NCBI RefSeq assembly: GCF_001429295.1
Contig: NZ_LMJL01000007.1
Span: 59,903 to 123,902 of the forward strand
Source of the DNA: Flavobacterium sp. Root935
GTDB lineage: Bacteria > Bacteroidota > Bacteroidia > Flavobacteriales > Flavobacteriaceae
Reading direction: 5' to 3'
DNA: 64,000 nt
Of the stretch, positions 45,380-54,376 are shown in pieces; positions within the stretch are counted from its first letter, which is position 1, and each line of letters starts with the position of its first letter. The position numbers were made by a program, and so were the translations under genes. The notes under the pieces were generated by a model. The model made no database searches, had not been told where the DNA came from, and saw only the letters and a program-made list of their open reading frames with translations.

Positions 45380-46094
45380 TTTTTAGATGAGCAATATAAA
45401 CATCGTTTTCTATAAACTTATCGAGTTTGAAATTATTCTTATAAATAATTCGAAGACGATGCTCCAGAGTGGCATGTCCAAAACCGCTTCGCTCCTTTTT
45501 GAGCACTTTTTTATCGGAGATTTTATTCGAAACCGTCATAAAAAAAGCATTGTCTTTAAACTCAAAAACAACAGAAATAAAAGCATCTGCACTTTGAAGA
45601 TCGGCATGTTTAAAAGCATTTTCGATTAAATCAATTGAAATTAACGGCGCCAATAGTGGCTGATCGTATAATTTATCATCTTGATTAATATTAGTTTTAA
45701 CTTTTAATTCAAAAAGCGGACTGATTTTGATTTTATTGATTTCGATTAAATTCAACGCAAAATCAATCTCTTCTTTCGCCGTTACAAATTTCTTTTTGCT
45801 TTCGTATAAAATATAATCCAAAACATTGGCGAGTTTATCTAAAGCAAAATAAGTCTGATATGCATGCGACTGAATTGAATTTAGAATATTCTTGAATAAA
45901 TGCGGATTTAATTTTGACTCCAGATTCTCCAGCTGCAGATCATTCACCTTTACCTCTAAAGCATAAAAACTTTTTTCTGCATCTTCTTTTGCTTTTTTAG
46001 TCTGCATTAATTGATACATCATAAAACAAATTATGACGATCAAGAGCAGCAGAATTGCTAAGAAAATAAAAGTTGTGGTATTGTTATCCTGCAT
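45333..46094 (-). CDS. LytS-like sensor histidine kinase
   Basis: A 253-residue protein from the ATG at 46094; an in-frame TTG 36 bases upstream is less likely. It has a single N-terminal helix (about 6-26) and a short coiled linker. The His_kinase domain (PF06580 type) carries LNPHLFKNILNSIQSHAY, in which the His is the phospho-acceptor, and an ATPase half with LIDLIENAFKHAD. It lacks a sensory domain outside the membrane, so it may be controlled by another protein. It overlaps the LytTR regulator by about 47 bases. Confidence 0.85.
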   Translation of the reverse strand: MQDNNTTTFIFLAILLLLIVIICFMMYQLMQTKKAKEDAEKSFYALEVKVNDLQLENLESKLNPHLFKNILNSIQSHAYQTYFALDKLANVLDYILYESKKKFVTAKEEIDFALNLIEINKIKISPLFELKVKTNINQDDKLYDQPLLAPLISIDLIENAFKHADLQSADAFISVVFEFKDNAFFMTVSNKISDKKVLKKERSGFGHATLEHRLRIIYKNNFKLDKFIENDVYIAHLKIDLLEYKTEMLASGR

Positions 46095-46313
46095 TTTGTT
46101 ATCGTTTTTATTTTTCAGCAACCAGAACAATATTGAACAGGTTGAGCACTTATACTAATTTTTAAATTCTTCGTTTTAATTAGTGCAAATATGAGAAAAG
46201 CTGATGAGTAAACCGCAAAAAGAAAGAAATATATCACAAATCATAAATTGGAGTTTTTGTGTTAACGTTAAGTAAAATACAATCGATTATTTATGATTTC
46301 GAGCACTTTTCAC

Positions 46314-46321
46314 TACATTTG
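46314..46321 (+). promoter_or_regulatory. Promoter -7 element of the MMPL/RND transporter gene
   Basis: TACATTTG, then CAACC, matches TAnnTTTG 20 bases before the start codon. Confidence 0.5.
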
Positions 46322-46341
46322 CAACCATTTTTAAAGATTTT

Positions 46342-48708
46342 ATGAAAAACGCGATTCAAGTTGGATTTTGGGAGAAATTGGCCCGAATTATACTTAAGAA
46401 CAGAATAACAATTCTAGTTGTCCTATCAGCTTTAACGATTTTCCTTGGTTTTCAATGGAAAAACCTAGCTATGACTTATACCGAAGCAAACTTGCTTCCT
46501 AAAGATCATATTGCTAATAAAGAATATCAAAAATTCTTGGATAAATTTGGTGAAGAAGGAAACCTGGTAGTTATTGGTTTTAAAGATCCTAAATTCTTTA
46601 CGCCAAAAAATTATGCGGCGTGGAATGAATTGATGACAGGTTTAAAAAAATCTAAAGAAGTTGATTTGGTCGTTTCCTTAAATGATTTAAAAAAGCTTGA
46701 AAAAGATACGGTTAACGAAAAATTTGTTTTAACGCCTTTTATCGATCAAAGCAAAGTTTTAGATCCAGCTTATTTAAAAAGCGTTCAATACGATTTGTTT
46801 CATAATTTACCTTTTTACGAAGGACTTTTATTTAATAAAGAAAGCGGCAGCGTTCGTTCTGCAATTTACATCAATAAAAAACTGGTAAATACCGCAGAAA
46901 GAAAGACTTTTATTCTAGAAAACTTAGTTCCTAAGATCGATAAATTCGAAAAAACTACTGGAATTGATCTTAAGGTTTCAGGAATGCCATACATCAGAAC
47001 GATCAATGCTGCCGATATGAAAGGCGAAATCGGATTGTTCATCGGTGCGGCTTTATTTACCGTTTCTTTGATTTTCTTTTTCTTTTTCCGTTCGTTTAGA
47101 GCGACATTCATTTCAATTTGTATTTTAATCGTTGGTGTAATCTGGTCGTTTGGAACGCTTGGGTTATTTGGTTATAAAATCACAATTTTAACTGCGATTA
47201 TTCCGCCGTTAATTATTGTAATCGGAATTACAAACTGTATTTTCTTGATCAATAAATACCAGCAGGAAATTAAATTACACAATAATCAAGCAAAAGCGTT
47301 ACAGCGTGTTATTTCAAAAATTGGGGTTTCGACTTTAATGACGAATTTAACAACAGCGATTGGTTTTGCAACGTTTATGATTACTGGAAACGATTTACTT
47401 TTTGAATTTGGTTTGGTAACTTCAATCAACGTAATTTCTGTTTATTTATTGACGCTTTTCATTGTGCCAATTGTATACAGTTTTATGCCATTGCCAAATG
47501 AAAAACATTTATACCATTTGACTAAAACCTACATTTCGACTTTGCTGAATGTTGTAGAAGATTTAGTGAGAACAAAACGTAAATATGTTTATATCATTTA
47601 TGGTTTGCTTTTGGTTTTTAGTGTAATCGGTGTTTCTCAAATGAAAGTTTCAGGAAGTTTGATTGGTGAAATGCCAAAAAGCGCTTCTTTCTTTAAAGAC
47701 ATTTTATTTTACGAAAAAGAGTTTAATGGTGTGATGCCATTAGAAATTATGATTGACACCAAAAAGAAAAAAGGTGTTATGAAAGCTTCGACTATTCGTA
47801 AAATGGACGAATTGCAAAATACAATTTCTGAGATTCCAGAATTAGCAAAACCAGTTTCAATTGTAAATTTGGTTAAATATTCTAAACAGGCTTTCTACAA
47901 TGGAAATCCTGAATATTATCAACTGCCGACTTCGCAGGAGCAGACTTTTATTTTGAGTTATGCTAAAAATGCAACTAAAAACAGTAAAGAAAATTTAATG
48001 AAAGCTTACGTTGATTCGACTGGCCAATATGCGCGAATCACAACTTTCATGAAGGATATCGGAACGGATGAAATGGCGAAAGTCGAGAAAAAATTACATT
48101 CTAAAATTGATGAAATTTTCCCGAAAGATCGTTACGAAGTTACCGTTACGGGAAAAGCATTGGTTTTCCAAAAAGGAACTTCTTATTTGGTTGAAAATTT
48201 AATCGAGTCCTTAATTTTTGCAATTTTAACGATCGCGGTTCTAATTTTATATTTATTCCGTTCGTTCAAAATGGTAATGGCTTCAGTAATTACAAATGTT
48301 TTACCGCTTTGTATTACATCCGGATTAATGGGTTATTTTGGAATTCCGTTAAAACCGTCTACAATTTTGGTATTTAGTATTGCGTTCGGAATCTCGGTTG
48401 ATAACGCAATTCAGTTTATGGCGAAGTATCGACATGACTTACTTCAAAGTAATGGAAAAGTAAAAAAATCAGTTTTTAGTGCTTTAAGAGAAACTGGAAT
48501 CAGCACATTCTATACCTCTGTAGTTTTAATTCTAGGTTTTGCAACTTTTACCTTATCAAGCTTTAGCGGAACCATTGCACTTGGAGGATTGATTTCTTGT
48601 ACGCTGGCTTTTGCAATGTTTGCTAATTTAGTTGTATTGCCTTCGCTGGTTTTGACTTTTGAAAAGAAGAAAACTAAGAAAGAGGAATTGGAGAGTTTAG
48701 AGAAGTAG
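46342..48708 (+). CDS. MMPL/RND-family exporter
   Basis: A 788-residue inner-membrane transporter. Twelve helices are arranged as 1+5 and 1+5, separated by two large periplasmic domains (about 45-220 and 430-620). The sterol-sensing-like helix bundle is visible (LIIVIGITNCIFLINKYQQE; then VFSIAFGISVDNAIQFMAK), with the Asp in a proton-relay helix. MMPL/HAE3-type members export lipids or hydrophobic compounds using the proton gradient; hopanoid or lipid export is a family-level guess. The short gene at 48731 follows. Confidence 0.85.
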   Translation: MKNAIQVGFWEKLARIILKNRITILVVLSALTIFLGFQWKNLAMTYTEANLLPKDHIANKEYQKFLDKFGEEGNLVVIGFKDPKFFTPKNYAAWNELMTGLKKSKEVDLVVSLNDLKKLEKDTVNEKFVLTPFIDQSKVLDPAYLKSVQYDLFHNLPFYEGLLFNKESGSVRSAIYINKKLVNTAERKTFILENLVPKIDKFEKTTGIDLKVSGMPYIRTINAADMKGEIGLFIGAALFTVSLIFFFFFRSFRATFISICILIVGVIWSFGTLGLFGYKITILTAIIPPLIIVIGITNCIFLINKYQQEIKLHNNQAKALQRVISKIGVSTLMTNLTTAIGFATFMITGNDLLFEFGLVTSINVISVYLLTLFIVPIVYSFMPLPNEKHLYHLTKTYISTLLNVVEDLVRTKRKYVYIIYGLLLVFSVIGVSQMKVSGSLIGEMPKSASFFKDILFYEKEFNGVMPLEIMIDTKKKKGVMKASTIRKMDELQNTISEIPELAKPVSIVNLVKYSKQAFYNGNPEYYQLPTSQEQTFILSYAKNATKNSKENLMKAYVDSTGQYARITTFMKDIGTDEMAKVEKKLHSKIDEIFPKDRYEVTVTGKALVFQKGTSYLVENLIESLIFAILTIAVLILYLFRSFKMVMASVITNVLPLCITSGLMGYFGIPLKPSTILVFSIAFGISVDNAIQFMAKYRHDLLQSNGKVKKSVFSALRETGISTFYTSVVLILGFATFTLSSFSGTIALGGLISCTLAFAMFANLVVLPSLVLTFEKKKTKKEELESLEK

Positions 48709-48730
48709 TATTTCAATAAAAAAGCCAAAC

Positions 48731-48898
48731 ATGGAAATATTAAGACTATGTGTACCTCTAATCTCAATTGCCTTTGGAATGATTTTGAAGTCCTCAAACA
48801 GCTATGATTTGAAGCCTTTAAAAAAATATTGGTTATTTCTTATTATTGCAGGATCTGTATTATTTATTTTAAGACTGTATGCCTTTTTAAATAATTAA
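48731..48898 (+). CDS. 55-residue membrane protein
   Basis: It starts ATG and ends TAA, encoding MEILRLCVPLISIAFGMILK and then a loop (SSNSYDLKPLKKYW) and a second helix (LFLIIAGSVLFILRLYAFL). Two helices in a hairpin fit a small membrane protein. It begins 22 bases after the exporter gene, so it may be co-transcribed. No family was recognised. Confidence 0.5.
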   Translation: MEILRLCVPLISIAFGMILKSSNSYDLKPLKKYWLFLIIAGSVLFILRLYAFLNN

Positions 48899-48964
48899 TA
48901 ACACTAATGACATTCACATGTATCTGTCATTCCAATGCACTTAAAATGGTTCTGATGAAAACGA

Positions 48965-49049
48965 CTGCTCTAGCCCTGATCGAAGCGGCATCCTTTCTGT
49001 TTTTTCTTTAAAAACAGAAAGATACAGCGAAGAGCAGGAATCCGCTTCA
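48965..49049. repeat. Structured intergenic element AGCCCTGATCGAAGCGG
   Basis: TAGCCCTGATCGAAGCGG is followed by a hairpin (ATCTTTCTGTTTTT-type stem with the loop TCTT) and then AGCGAAGAGCAGGAATCCG. It looks like a conserved flavobacterial intergenic element; comparison with the Rfam Flavo-1 motif would be sensible. Its strand is unknown. Confidence 0.5.
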
Positions 49050-49068
49050 AAAATTAATTATTATCGTT

Positions 49069-49076
49069 TATATTTG
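49069..49076 (+). promoter_or_regulatory. Promoter -7 element of asnS
   Basis: TATATTTG, then CAATTC, is an exact TAnnTTTG match about 68 bases before the asnS start. Confidence 0.5.
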
Positions 49077-49144
49077 CAATTCGATATAAAAAACACTGAT
49101 TTTATTTTGATCTAAAATCAGCAATCTATAAATCTAAAATTAAA

Positions 49145-50590
49145 ATGAGACACACAAAGGTTAAAGACTTATTAAACAGTACTACGACGCTTCAGGAGGT
49201 TAATGCAAAAGGATGGGTGAGAACTTTTAGAAATAATCAGTTCATCGCGCTTAATGACGGTTCTACCATTAATAATATACAATGTGTTGTTGATTTTGAA
49301 AATACACCAGAAGAGATTTTAAAAAGAATCACAACTGGAGCTGCGGTTTCTGTAATTGGAACTTTGGTCGAAAGTAAAGGTGCAGGTCAGAAATACGAAA
49401 TTCAGGTTTCTAAATTGGAAATCCTTGGAGATTCTGATGCGGAGAAATTCCCAATGCAGCCTAAAAAACACTCTTTGGAGTTTTTACGCGAAAATGCACA
49501 CTTACGTGTACGTACAAATGCTTTTGGAGCAATTATGCGTGTGCGTTCGGTATTGTCTTATGCAGTTCACAAATATTTTCAAGATAAAGGTTTTGTGTAT
49601 GTAAACACGCCAATTATTACTGGTGCTGATGCTGAGGGTGCTGGAGAAATGTTTCAGGTAACTTCTCTGCCTTTGGATAATCTTCCAAAAAACGAAGAAG
49701 GAAACATTGATTTCAAAAAAGATTTCTTCGGAAAACATACGAACTTAACGGTTTCGGGACAATTAGAAGGCGAAACTTTCGCAATGGCTTTGGGTCAGAT
49801 TTATACTTTTGGACCAACGTTTAGAGCAGAAAATTCAAACACTTCTCGTCACTTGGCTGAGTTTTGGATGATCGAGCCAGAAGTTGCTTTCAATGATCTT
49901 GATGACAACATGGATTTGGCTGAAGATTTTATTCAGTACGTAATTAAATATGCTTTAGACAACTGTAAAGACGATTTGAAATTCTTAGAAGGAAGACTTT
50001 TAGAAGAAGAAAAATCAAAACCACAGGCTGAAAGAAGCGAAATGAGTTTGTTGGAAAAACTAAACTTCGTTTTAGAAAACAACTTCAAACGTGTTTCTTA
50101 TACTGAAGCTATTGATATTTTAAGAGATTCAACTCCAAATAAAAAGAAAAAATTCAGCTACTTAATTAACGAATGGGGAGCTGATTTACAATCTGAACAC
50201 GAGCGTTACTTGGTTGAAAAACACTTTAAATGCCCGGTAATTTTATACGATTACCCAGCAAACATTAAAGCGTTTTACATGCGTTTGAACGACAACACAG
50301 AACCAGGAAGAGAAACAGTTCGTGCAATGGATATTCTTTTCCCTGGAATTGGAGAAATCGTTGGAGGTTCTGAAAGAGAAGAGCGTTACGATGTTTTGGT
50401 TGAAAAAATGAAAGCTTTAAACATCGACGAAGAAGAATTATACTGGTATTTAGACACCAGAAGATTTGGTTCTGCCACTCACGCAGGTTTCGGATTAGGA
50501 TTTGAGCGTTTGGTATTGTTTGTAACAGGAATGACAAATATTAGAGACGTAATTCCTTTCCCAAGAACTCCTGGTAGTGCGGAATTTTAA
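49145..50590 (+). CDS. asnS: Asparagine--tRNA ligase
   Basis: A 481-residue class II synthetase. An N-terminal OB-fold anticodon-binding domain (about 15-100, [20 protein letters not shown]) precedes the catalytic core. Motif 2 is seen in [20 protein letters not shown] and motif 3 in [16 protein letters not shown] near the C-terminus. The AspRS/AsnRS split is supported by the [12 protein letters not shown] segment and length. Having asnS means this organism does not rely on Asn-tRNA amidation. It is followed by a CTAAG-type repeat and rpoN. Confidence 0.95.
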   Translation: MRHTKVKDLLNSTTTLQEVNAKGWVRTFRNNQFIALNDGSTINNIQCVVDFENTPEEILKRITTGAAVSVIGTLVESKGAGQKYEIQVSKLEILGDSDAEKFPMQPKKHSLEFLRENAHLRVRTNAFGAIMRVRSVLSYAVHKYFQDKGFVYVNTPIITGADAEGAGEMFQVTSLPLDNLPKNEEGNIDFKKDFFGKHTNLTVSGQLEGETFAMALGQIYTFGPTFRAENSNTSRHLAEFWMIEPEVAFNDLDDNMDLAEDFIQYVIKYALDNCKDDLKFLEGRLLEEEKSKPQAERSEMSLLEKLNFVLENNFKRVSYTEAIDILRDSTPNKKKKFSYLINEWGADLQSEHERYLVEKHFKCPVILYDYPANIKAFYMRLNDNTEPGRETVRAMDILFPGIGEIVGGSEREERYDVLVEKMKALNIDEEELYWYLDTRRFGSATHAGFGLGFERLVLFVTGMTNIRDVIPFPRTPGSAEF

Positions 50591-50717
50591 TCTAAGATTC
50601 TGAGGTACTAAGGTGCTAAGATTCTAAGTTTTTAAAATATAAATAAAAAATAATTCAACCGCGAATTAATTCGCCAATATAAGATACTCAGCACCTTAGT
50701 GCCTTAGTATCTTAGCA
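50591..50717. repeat. CTAAGATTCTGAGGTACTAAG inverted repeat between asnS and rpoN
   Basis: The left arm contains TCTAAGATTCTGAGGTACTA and AGGTGCTAAG. The right arm contains CTCAGCACCTTAGTGCCTTA and GTATCTTAGC. It resembles 4157-4294 but has no terminator at its centre. Confidence 0.7.
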
Positions 50718-50726
50718 ACTTTTTTT

Positions 50727-52187
50727 ATGCTAAAGCAATTTTTAAATTTAAAATTATCCCAAAAATTATCTCCACAGCAGATTCAGCTGATGAAGTTAAT
50801 TCAATTGCCTACGCAAGCTTTTGAGCAACGTTTATTAGAAGAAATGAACGAAAATCCGGCTCTCGAAGCTGGAAAAGAAGATGAATACGAAGCAGATGAA
50901 TTTGCCAATGAAGATTACGACGATTATGATGATGCAGAATCTGACAGAATCGAAGCAGACGACATTAATATTGATGAATATCTAAGCGACGACGATACAC
51001 CTGATTACAAAACTCAGGTGAATAATTACAGTGACGACGAAGAACGCGAAACTCCATTTGCCTCTCCAATTAGTTTTCATCAGGATTTAATCAATCAGTT
51101 AAATACTTTTATTTTAAATGATGAAGAACGCGAAATCGCCGAATTCCTTGTTGGAAGTATTGATGATATGGGTTACATCCGCAGAAGCGTTCCAGATATT
51201 GTAGACGACATGGCTTTTACTCAGGGAATTTATACTGATGAAGCAATGGTCGAAAAAATGATGACCGTGATTCACGAATTAGAACCTTCTGGAGTTGGTG
51301 CACGAGATTTACAGGAATGTTTACTGCTTCAGTTAAAACACAAAACACCAACTGAATATGTTGATCTAGCGATCGATATTATCGAAAATCAGTTTGATGC
51401 TTTTACGAAAAAACATTACGATAAACTACTACAGAAATACAGCGTTTCTAACGAACAGCTTAAAAAAGCAATTCACGAAATTGAAAGACTAAACCCGAAA
51501 CCGGGCGGATCTTATACTGGAAACAATAAAGTAACTGAAAATGTAGTTCCTGATTTTGCGATCAGAATTGTTGATGGCGAACTTGAATTGACTTTAAACG
51601 GGAGAAATGCTCCTTCCCTGCATGTTTCTAAGGATTATCAGGAAATGATGCAGACGTATAAAGATTCTCGTGATAAATCATCGGCTCAAAAAGATGCTGT
51701 TCAATTTATCAAACAAAAACTAGATTCTGCAAAATGGTTTATCGATGCGATTAGACAGCGTCAGGAAACACTATTTGTAACGATGAATGCAATTATGCAT
51801 TATCAGGAAGAATATTTCTTAGATGGTGACGAAACCAAATTAAAACCAATGATCTTAAAAGATATTGCAGATATGGTTGGTTTGGATATTTCGACAATTT
51901 CGCGTGTAGCGAACAGCAAGTATGTTGAAACACCATACGGAACAAAACTAATCAAAGAATTTTTCTCTGAAGCGATGAAAAATGATCAAGGTGAAGATGT
52001 TTCGACTTTGGAAATCAAAAAAATTCTGAAGAATACAATCGAAGAAGAAGACAAAAAGAAACCGCTTCCAGACGATCAATTGGCTGAAATCTTAAAAGAA
52101 AAAGGATATCCAATTGCAAGAAGAACGATTGCAAAATATCGTGAGCAGCTTGATATTCCAGTTGCAAGAATGAGAAAGAAGATTTAG
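50727..52187 (+). CDS. rpoN: RNA polymerase sigma-54 factor
   Basis: A 486-residue protein. Region I is at the start (LKLSQKLSPQQIQLMKLIQL), a long acidic region II covers about 55-120 (DEYEADEFANEDYDDYDD), then the core-binding domain. The C-terminal RpoN box is ARRTIAKYRE (about 464-473), with the preceding helix-turn-helix near IADMVGLDISTISRVANSKY. It directs transcription from -24/-12 promoters and requires an AAA+ activator. None is in the window. Confidence 0.95.
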   Translation: MLKQFLNLKLSQKLSPQQIQLMKLIQLPTQAFEQRLLEEMNENPALEAGKEDEYEADEFANEDYDDYDDAESDRIEADDINIDEYLSDDDTPDYKTQVNNYSDDEERETPFASPISFHQDLINQLNTFILNDEEREIAEFLVGSIDDMGYIRRSVPDIVDDMAFTQGIYTDEAMVEKMMTVIHELEPSGVGARDLQECLLLQLKHKTPTEYVDLAIDIIENQFDAFTKKHYDKLLQKYSVSNEQLKKAIHEIERLNPKPGGSYTGNNKVTENVVPDFAIRIVDGELELTLNGRNAPSLHVSKDYQEMMQTYKDSRDKSSAQKDAVQFIKQKLDSAKWFIDAIRQRQETLFVTMNAIMHYQEEYFLDGDETKLKPMILKDIADMVGLDISTISRVANSKYVETPYGTKLIKEFFSEAMKNDQGEDVSTLEIKKILKNTIEEEDKKKPLPDDQLAEILKEKGYPIARRTIAKYREQLDIPVARMRKKI

Positions 52188-52247
52188 TTTTTTTTGTTTT
52201 TTCTAACCATTAAGAGATTAAGAAAAATAAAGTTTTACAAGAATAGC

Positions 52248-52283
52248 AAACCTAACAGGTTTTAAAACCTGTTAGGTTTTTTG
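52248..52283 (+). terminator. Terminator after rpoN
   Basis: The near-perfect palindrome AAACCTAACAGG / CCTGTTAGGTTT is followed by T6. Confidence 0.85.
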
Positions 52284-52313
52284 TTTATTATTTCAAATGA
52301 TGTTGTATTCGGT

Positions 52314-52571
52314 ATTCCGTCAGGAATATTTGATCGGTCTAAAAAAATTAATGTGATAAATTGTGTTCAGTAGGAACACCTGTTTTCGGAATTAACCTCA
52401 ACAATAATTTATCCTATAATCAAACGTTCCTATGGAACGTAAACTCACCCAGATCAAATTATAATCTACCGACGAGACATTCCTACGGAATGAAATATTA
52501 CTATTTCTTTAAAGCAGCAAACCCGACAGGTTTTATCAATTAACCAAAAATAATATCCCTATATTGTTTAT
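52314..52571. repeat. Tandem multi-hairpin repeat, unit 1 (most diverged)
   Basis: It begins ATTCCGTCAGGAATATTTGA with a damaged left arm. The middle hairpin reads GTTCAGTAGGAACAC, followed by ACGTTCCTATGGAACGT and a normal right arm (CTACCGACGAGACATTCCTA). It then has the AAACCCGACAGGTTTT spacer. Unit length is 258. Confidence 0.8.
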
Positions 52572-52829
52572 ATTCCGTAGGAATATTTCATCGGTAGCAA
52601 AAAAAACAATGTATTGCATTGTGTCCCGTAGGGACACCTGTTTTTACGAAATTAACCTCAATAATAATTTGTTCTCTAATCAAACGTTCCTATGGAACGT
52701 AAACCACCCAAATCAAATTATATCTACCGACGAGACATTCCTACGGAATGAAATATTACTATTTCTTTAAAGCAGCAAACGCGACAGGTTTTATCAATTA
52801 ACCAAAAATAATATCCCTATATTGTTTAT
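52572..52829. repeat. Tandem multi-hairpin repeat, unit 2
   Basis: Left arm ATTCCGTAGGAATATTTCAT, hairpins GTGTCCCGTAGGGACAC and ACGTTCCTATGGAACGT, right arm CTACCGACGAGACATTCCTA. The period is 258 bases, and it is nearly identical to unit 3. Confidence 0.85.
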
Positions 52830-53006
52830 ATTCCGTAGGAATATTTCATCGGTAGCAAAAAAACAATGTATTGCATTGTGTCCCGTAGGGACACCTGTTT
52901 TTACGAAATTAACCTCAATAATAATTTGTTCTCTAATCAAACGTCTTATGGAACGTAAACCACCCATATCAAATTATATCTACCGATGAGACATTCCTAC
53001 GGAATG
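52830..53006. repeat. Tandem multi-hairpin repeat, unit 3 (core only)
   Basis: It is almost identical to unit 2 through the right arm, except for a two-base loss in one hairpin (ACGTCTTATGGAACGT). The downstream spacer then diverges into the terminator at 53033. Confidence 0.85.
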
Positions 53007-53032
53007 AAATATTACTATTTCTTTAAAACAAG

Positions 53033-53065
53033 AAACCCGACAGGTTTTAAAAATCTGTCGGGTTT
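53033..53065 (-). terminator. Terminator for the gene at 53089
   Basis: The stem AACCCGACAG / CTGTCGGGTT has an AT-rich loop. It lies just beyond the stop codon of the minus-strand gene, and its right side resembles the CCGACAGGTTTT spacers of the repeat. Confidence 0.6.
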
Positions 53066-53088
53066 AGTAACGTCTCTAGAACGCTAAA

Positions 53089-53508
53089 TTATTTATATTG
53101 ATCTGGTAATATCTTTACAGTAAATAAAAATGCTTTCTTTTTATCACTGTAACTATAAACCAACGTATAGTCATTATCTCTAAAAACCTGAAGTCCAGGA
53201 TTTGCTTTTGCAGTACTTACGAGACTTTTTTCAATTTCTTCCTGAATTACATTAACTTCTGCAGTTTCCTTAACGACATTCATTAATGTTAAATTGTATT
53301 GAACATTCCTCTCCTCTGGCAAAGTCACGCTATCTAAACGAATTCCTTCTTGAATTGTCAGCGGGCAATTCTTATTGTATTTTTCAACTAATTCCTTTAC
53401 TTCGGTATTTACTTCATCAGCATTTTCAGAAAGATAAAATTGAAAAAAAGCTGCAGCGGCCAAAGCAACACCAATTATAATTAATAATAAAAGATTCTGT
53501 TTTCTCAT
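53089..53508 (-). CDS. Single-span membrane-anchored protein of unknown function
   Basis: A 139-residue protein with an N-terminal helix (about 5-24, LLLLIIIGVALAAAAFFQFY) that is either a signal anchor or an uncleaved signal. The remaining soluble domain is mixed alpha/beta (NKNCPLTIQEGIRLDSVTLP; YTLVYSYSDKKKAFLFTVKI). It resembles a small Bacteroidota-conserved periplasmic domain, but no family name was recognised. It precedes no operon partner except tdk, which lies 42 bases upstream on the same strand. Confidence 0.6.
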   Translation of the reverse strand: MRKQNLLLLIIIGVALAAAAFFQFYLSENADEVNTEVKELVEKYNKNCPLTIQEGIRLDSVTLPEERNVQYNLTLMNVVKETAEVNVIQEEIEKSLVSTAKANPGLQVFRDNDYTLVYSYSDKKKAFLFTVKILPDQYK

Positions 53509-53550
53509 AATTTTCTTTCTTACGTTGCTAAGTAAATATTAAAAGGTCAG

Positions 53551-54141
53551 CTATTTTTCCTCGTTTTTCTTCATTGCATTAAAATACGCTGCACGGCTAA
53601 GTGGTTCGTATTCTTCAGTTTCACCCAGCATAACCAATTTATCATTATCTGTTTTTCTAAAACTATAATTGGCCAAATTTCCAGTTCTGGTACAAACTGC
53701 ATGCACTTTGGTTACATATTCAGCTGTTGCCATAAGTCCGGGCATTGGTCCAAACGGATTTCCTTTAAAATCCATATCAAGTCCGGCAACAATTACACGA
53801 ATTCCCTGATTGGCCAAATCATTACAAACCGTGATAATTTCATCATCAAAAAACTGAGCCTCGTCAATACCAATCACATCACAGCCTTGCGCCAAAATTA
53901 AAATATTGGCCGCTGCGGGAACTGGAGTGGAACGAATTTCATTAGCGTCGTGCGACACTACCATTTCGTCATGATAACGGGTATCGATTGCGGGTTTGAA
54001 AATTTCGACTTTTTGCTTGGCAAATTGAGCACGTTTTAATCTGCGGATTAATTCCTCGGTTTTACCCGAAAACATTGATCCACAAATAACTTCAATCCAA
54101 CCAAATTGTTCTTTGTGATTTACTGTATTTTCGAGAAACAT
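53551..54141 (-). CDS. tdk: Thymidine kinase
   Basis: A 196-residue protein from the ATG at 54141 ([20 protein letters not shown]). An in-frame upstream start would add 31 residues with no domain. The Walker A loop is [16 protein letters not shown], Walker B-like [10 protein letters not shown] follows, and [14 protein letters not shown] is typical of type II thymidine kinases, which phosphorylate thymidine in the salvage pathway. The usual four-Cys zinc site is not intact: only one Cys remains in the lasso region ([15 protein letters not shown]). This replacement looks like a lineage trait rather than damage. Confidence 0.92.
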   Translation of the reverse strand: MFLENTVNHKEQFGWIEVICGSMFSGKTEELIRRLKRAQFAKQKVEIFKPAIDTRYHDEMVVSHDANEIRSTPVPAAANILILAQGCDVIGIDEAQFFDDEIITVCNDLANQGIRVIVAGLDMDFKGNPFGPMPGLMATAEYVTKVHAVCTRTGNLANYSFRKTDNDKLVMLGETEEYEPLSRAAYFNAMKKNEEK

Positions 54142-54376
54142 TTTGTATTTTTCTGCCTTTAAAAATGAATAGTTTTTATTACTTTGTACTGGTAATAAAT
54201 CGACGTAAAAATGTGCTGTTTTACATTTTTTCAAAAGTAGAAAATTTTTATCAAATCGGAGATTAGCTAACGCTTATTAACAGAAATAAAAAAATATCTT
54301 TTGGATTTCTTTCAGAATAAAGACATTCAGACATTAAATACACTAAAATACCTTATTCACTATAATTTCAACAGTT

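Larger units (their letters stand above)
52188..53088. other. 901-base gene-free region with tandem multi-hairpin repeats
   Basis: It contains the rpoN terminator, three tandem units of the multi-hairpin element, and a terminator for the next minus-strand gene. Short open frames at 52361-52543 and 52564-52770 are products of the repeats. Confidence 0.75.

Noticed and set aside
52361..52770. Two similar open frames of 60 and 68 codons that look like paralogous genes.
   Set aside because: They are translations of consecutive 258-bp repeat units. The similarity reflects DNA duplication, and both arms are palindromic rather than coding.
52314..53006. Possible CRISPR array.
   Set aside because: Units are 258 bases and repeated in full, with no short direct repeats separated by unique spacers and no cas genes.
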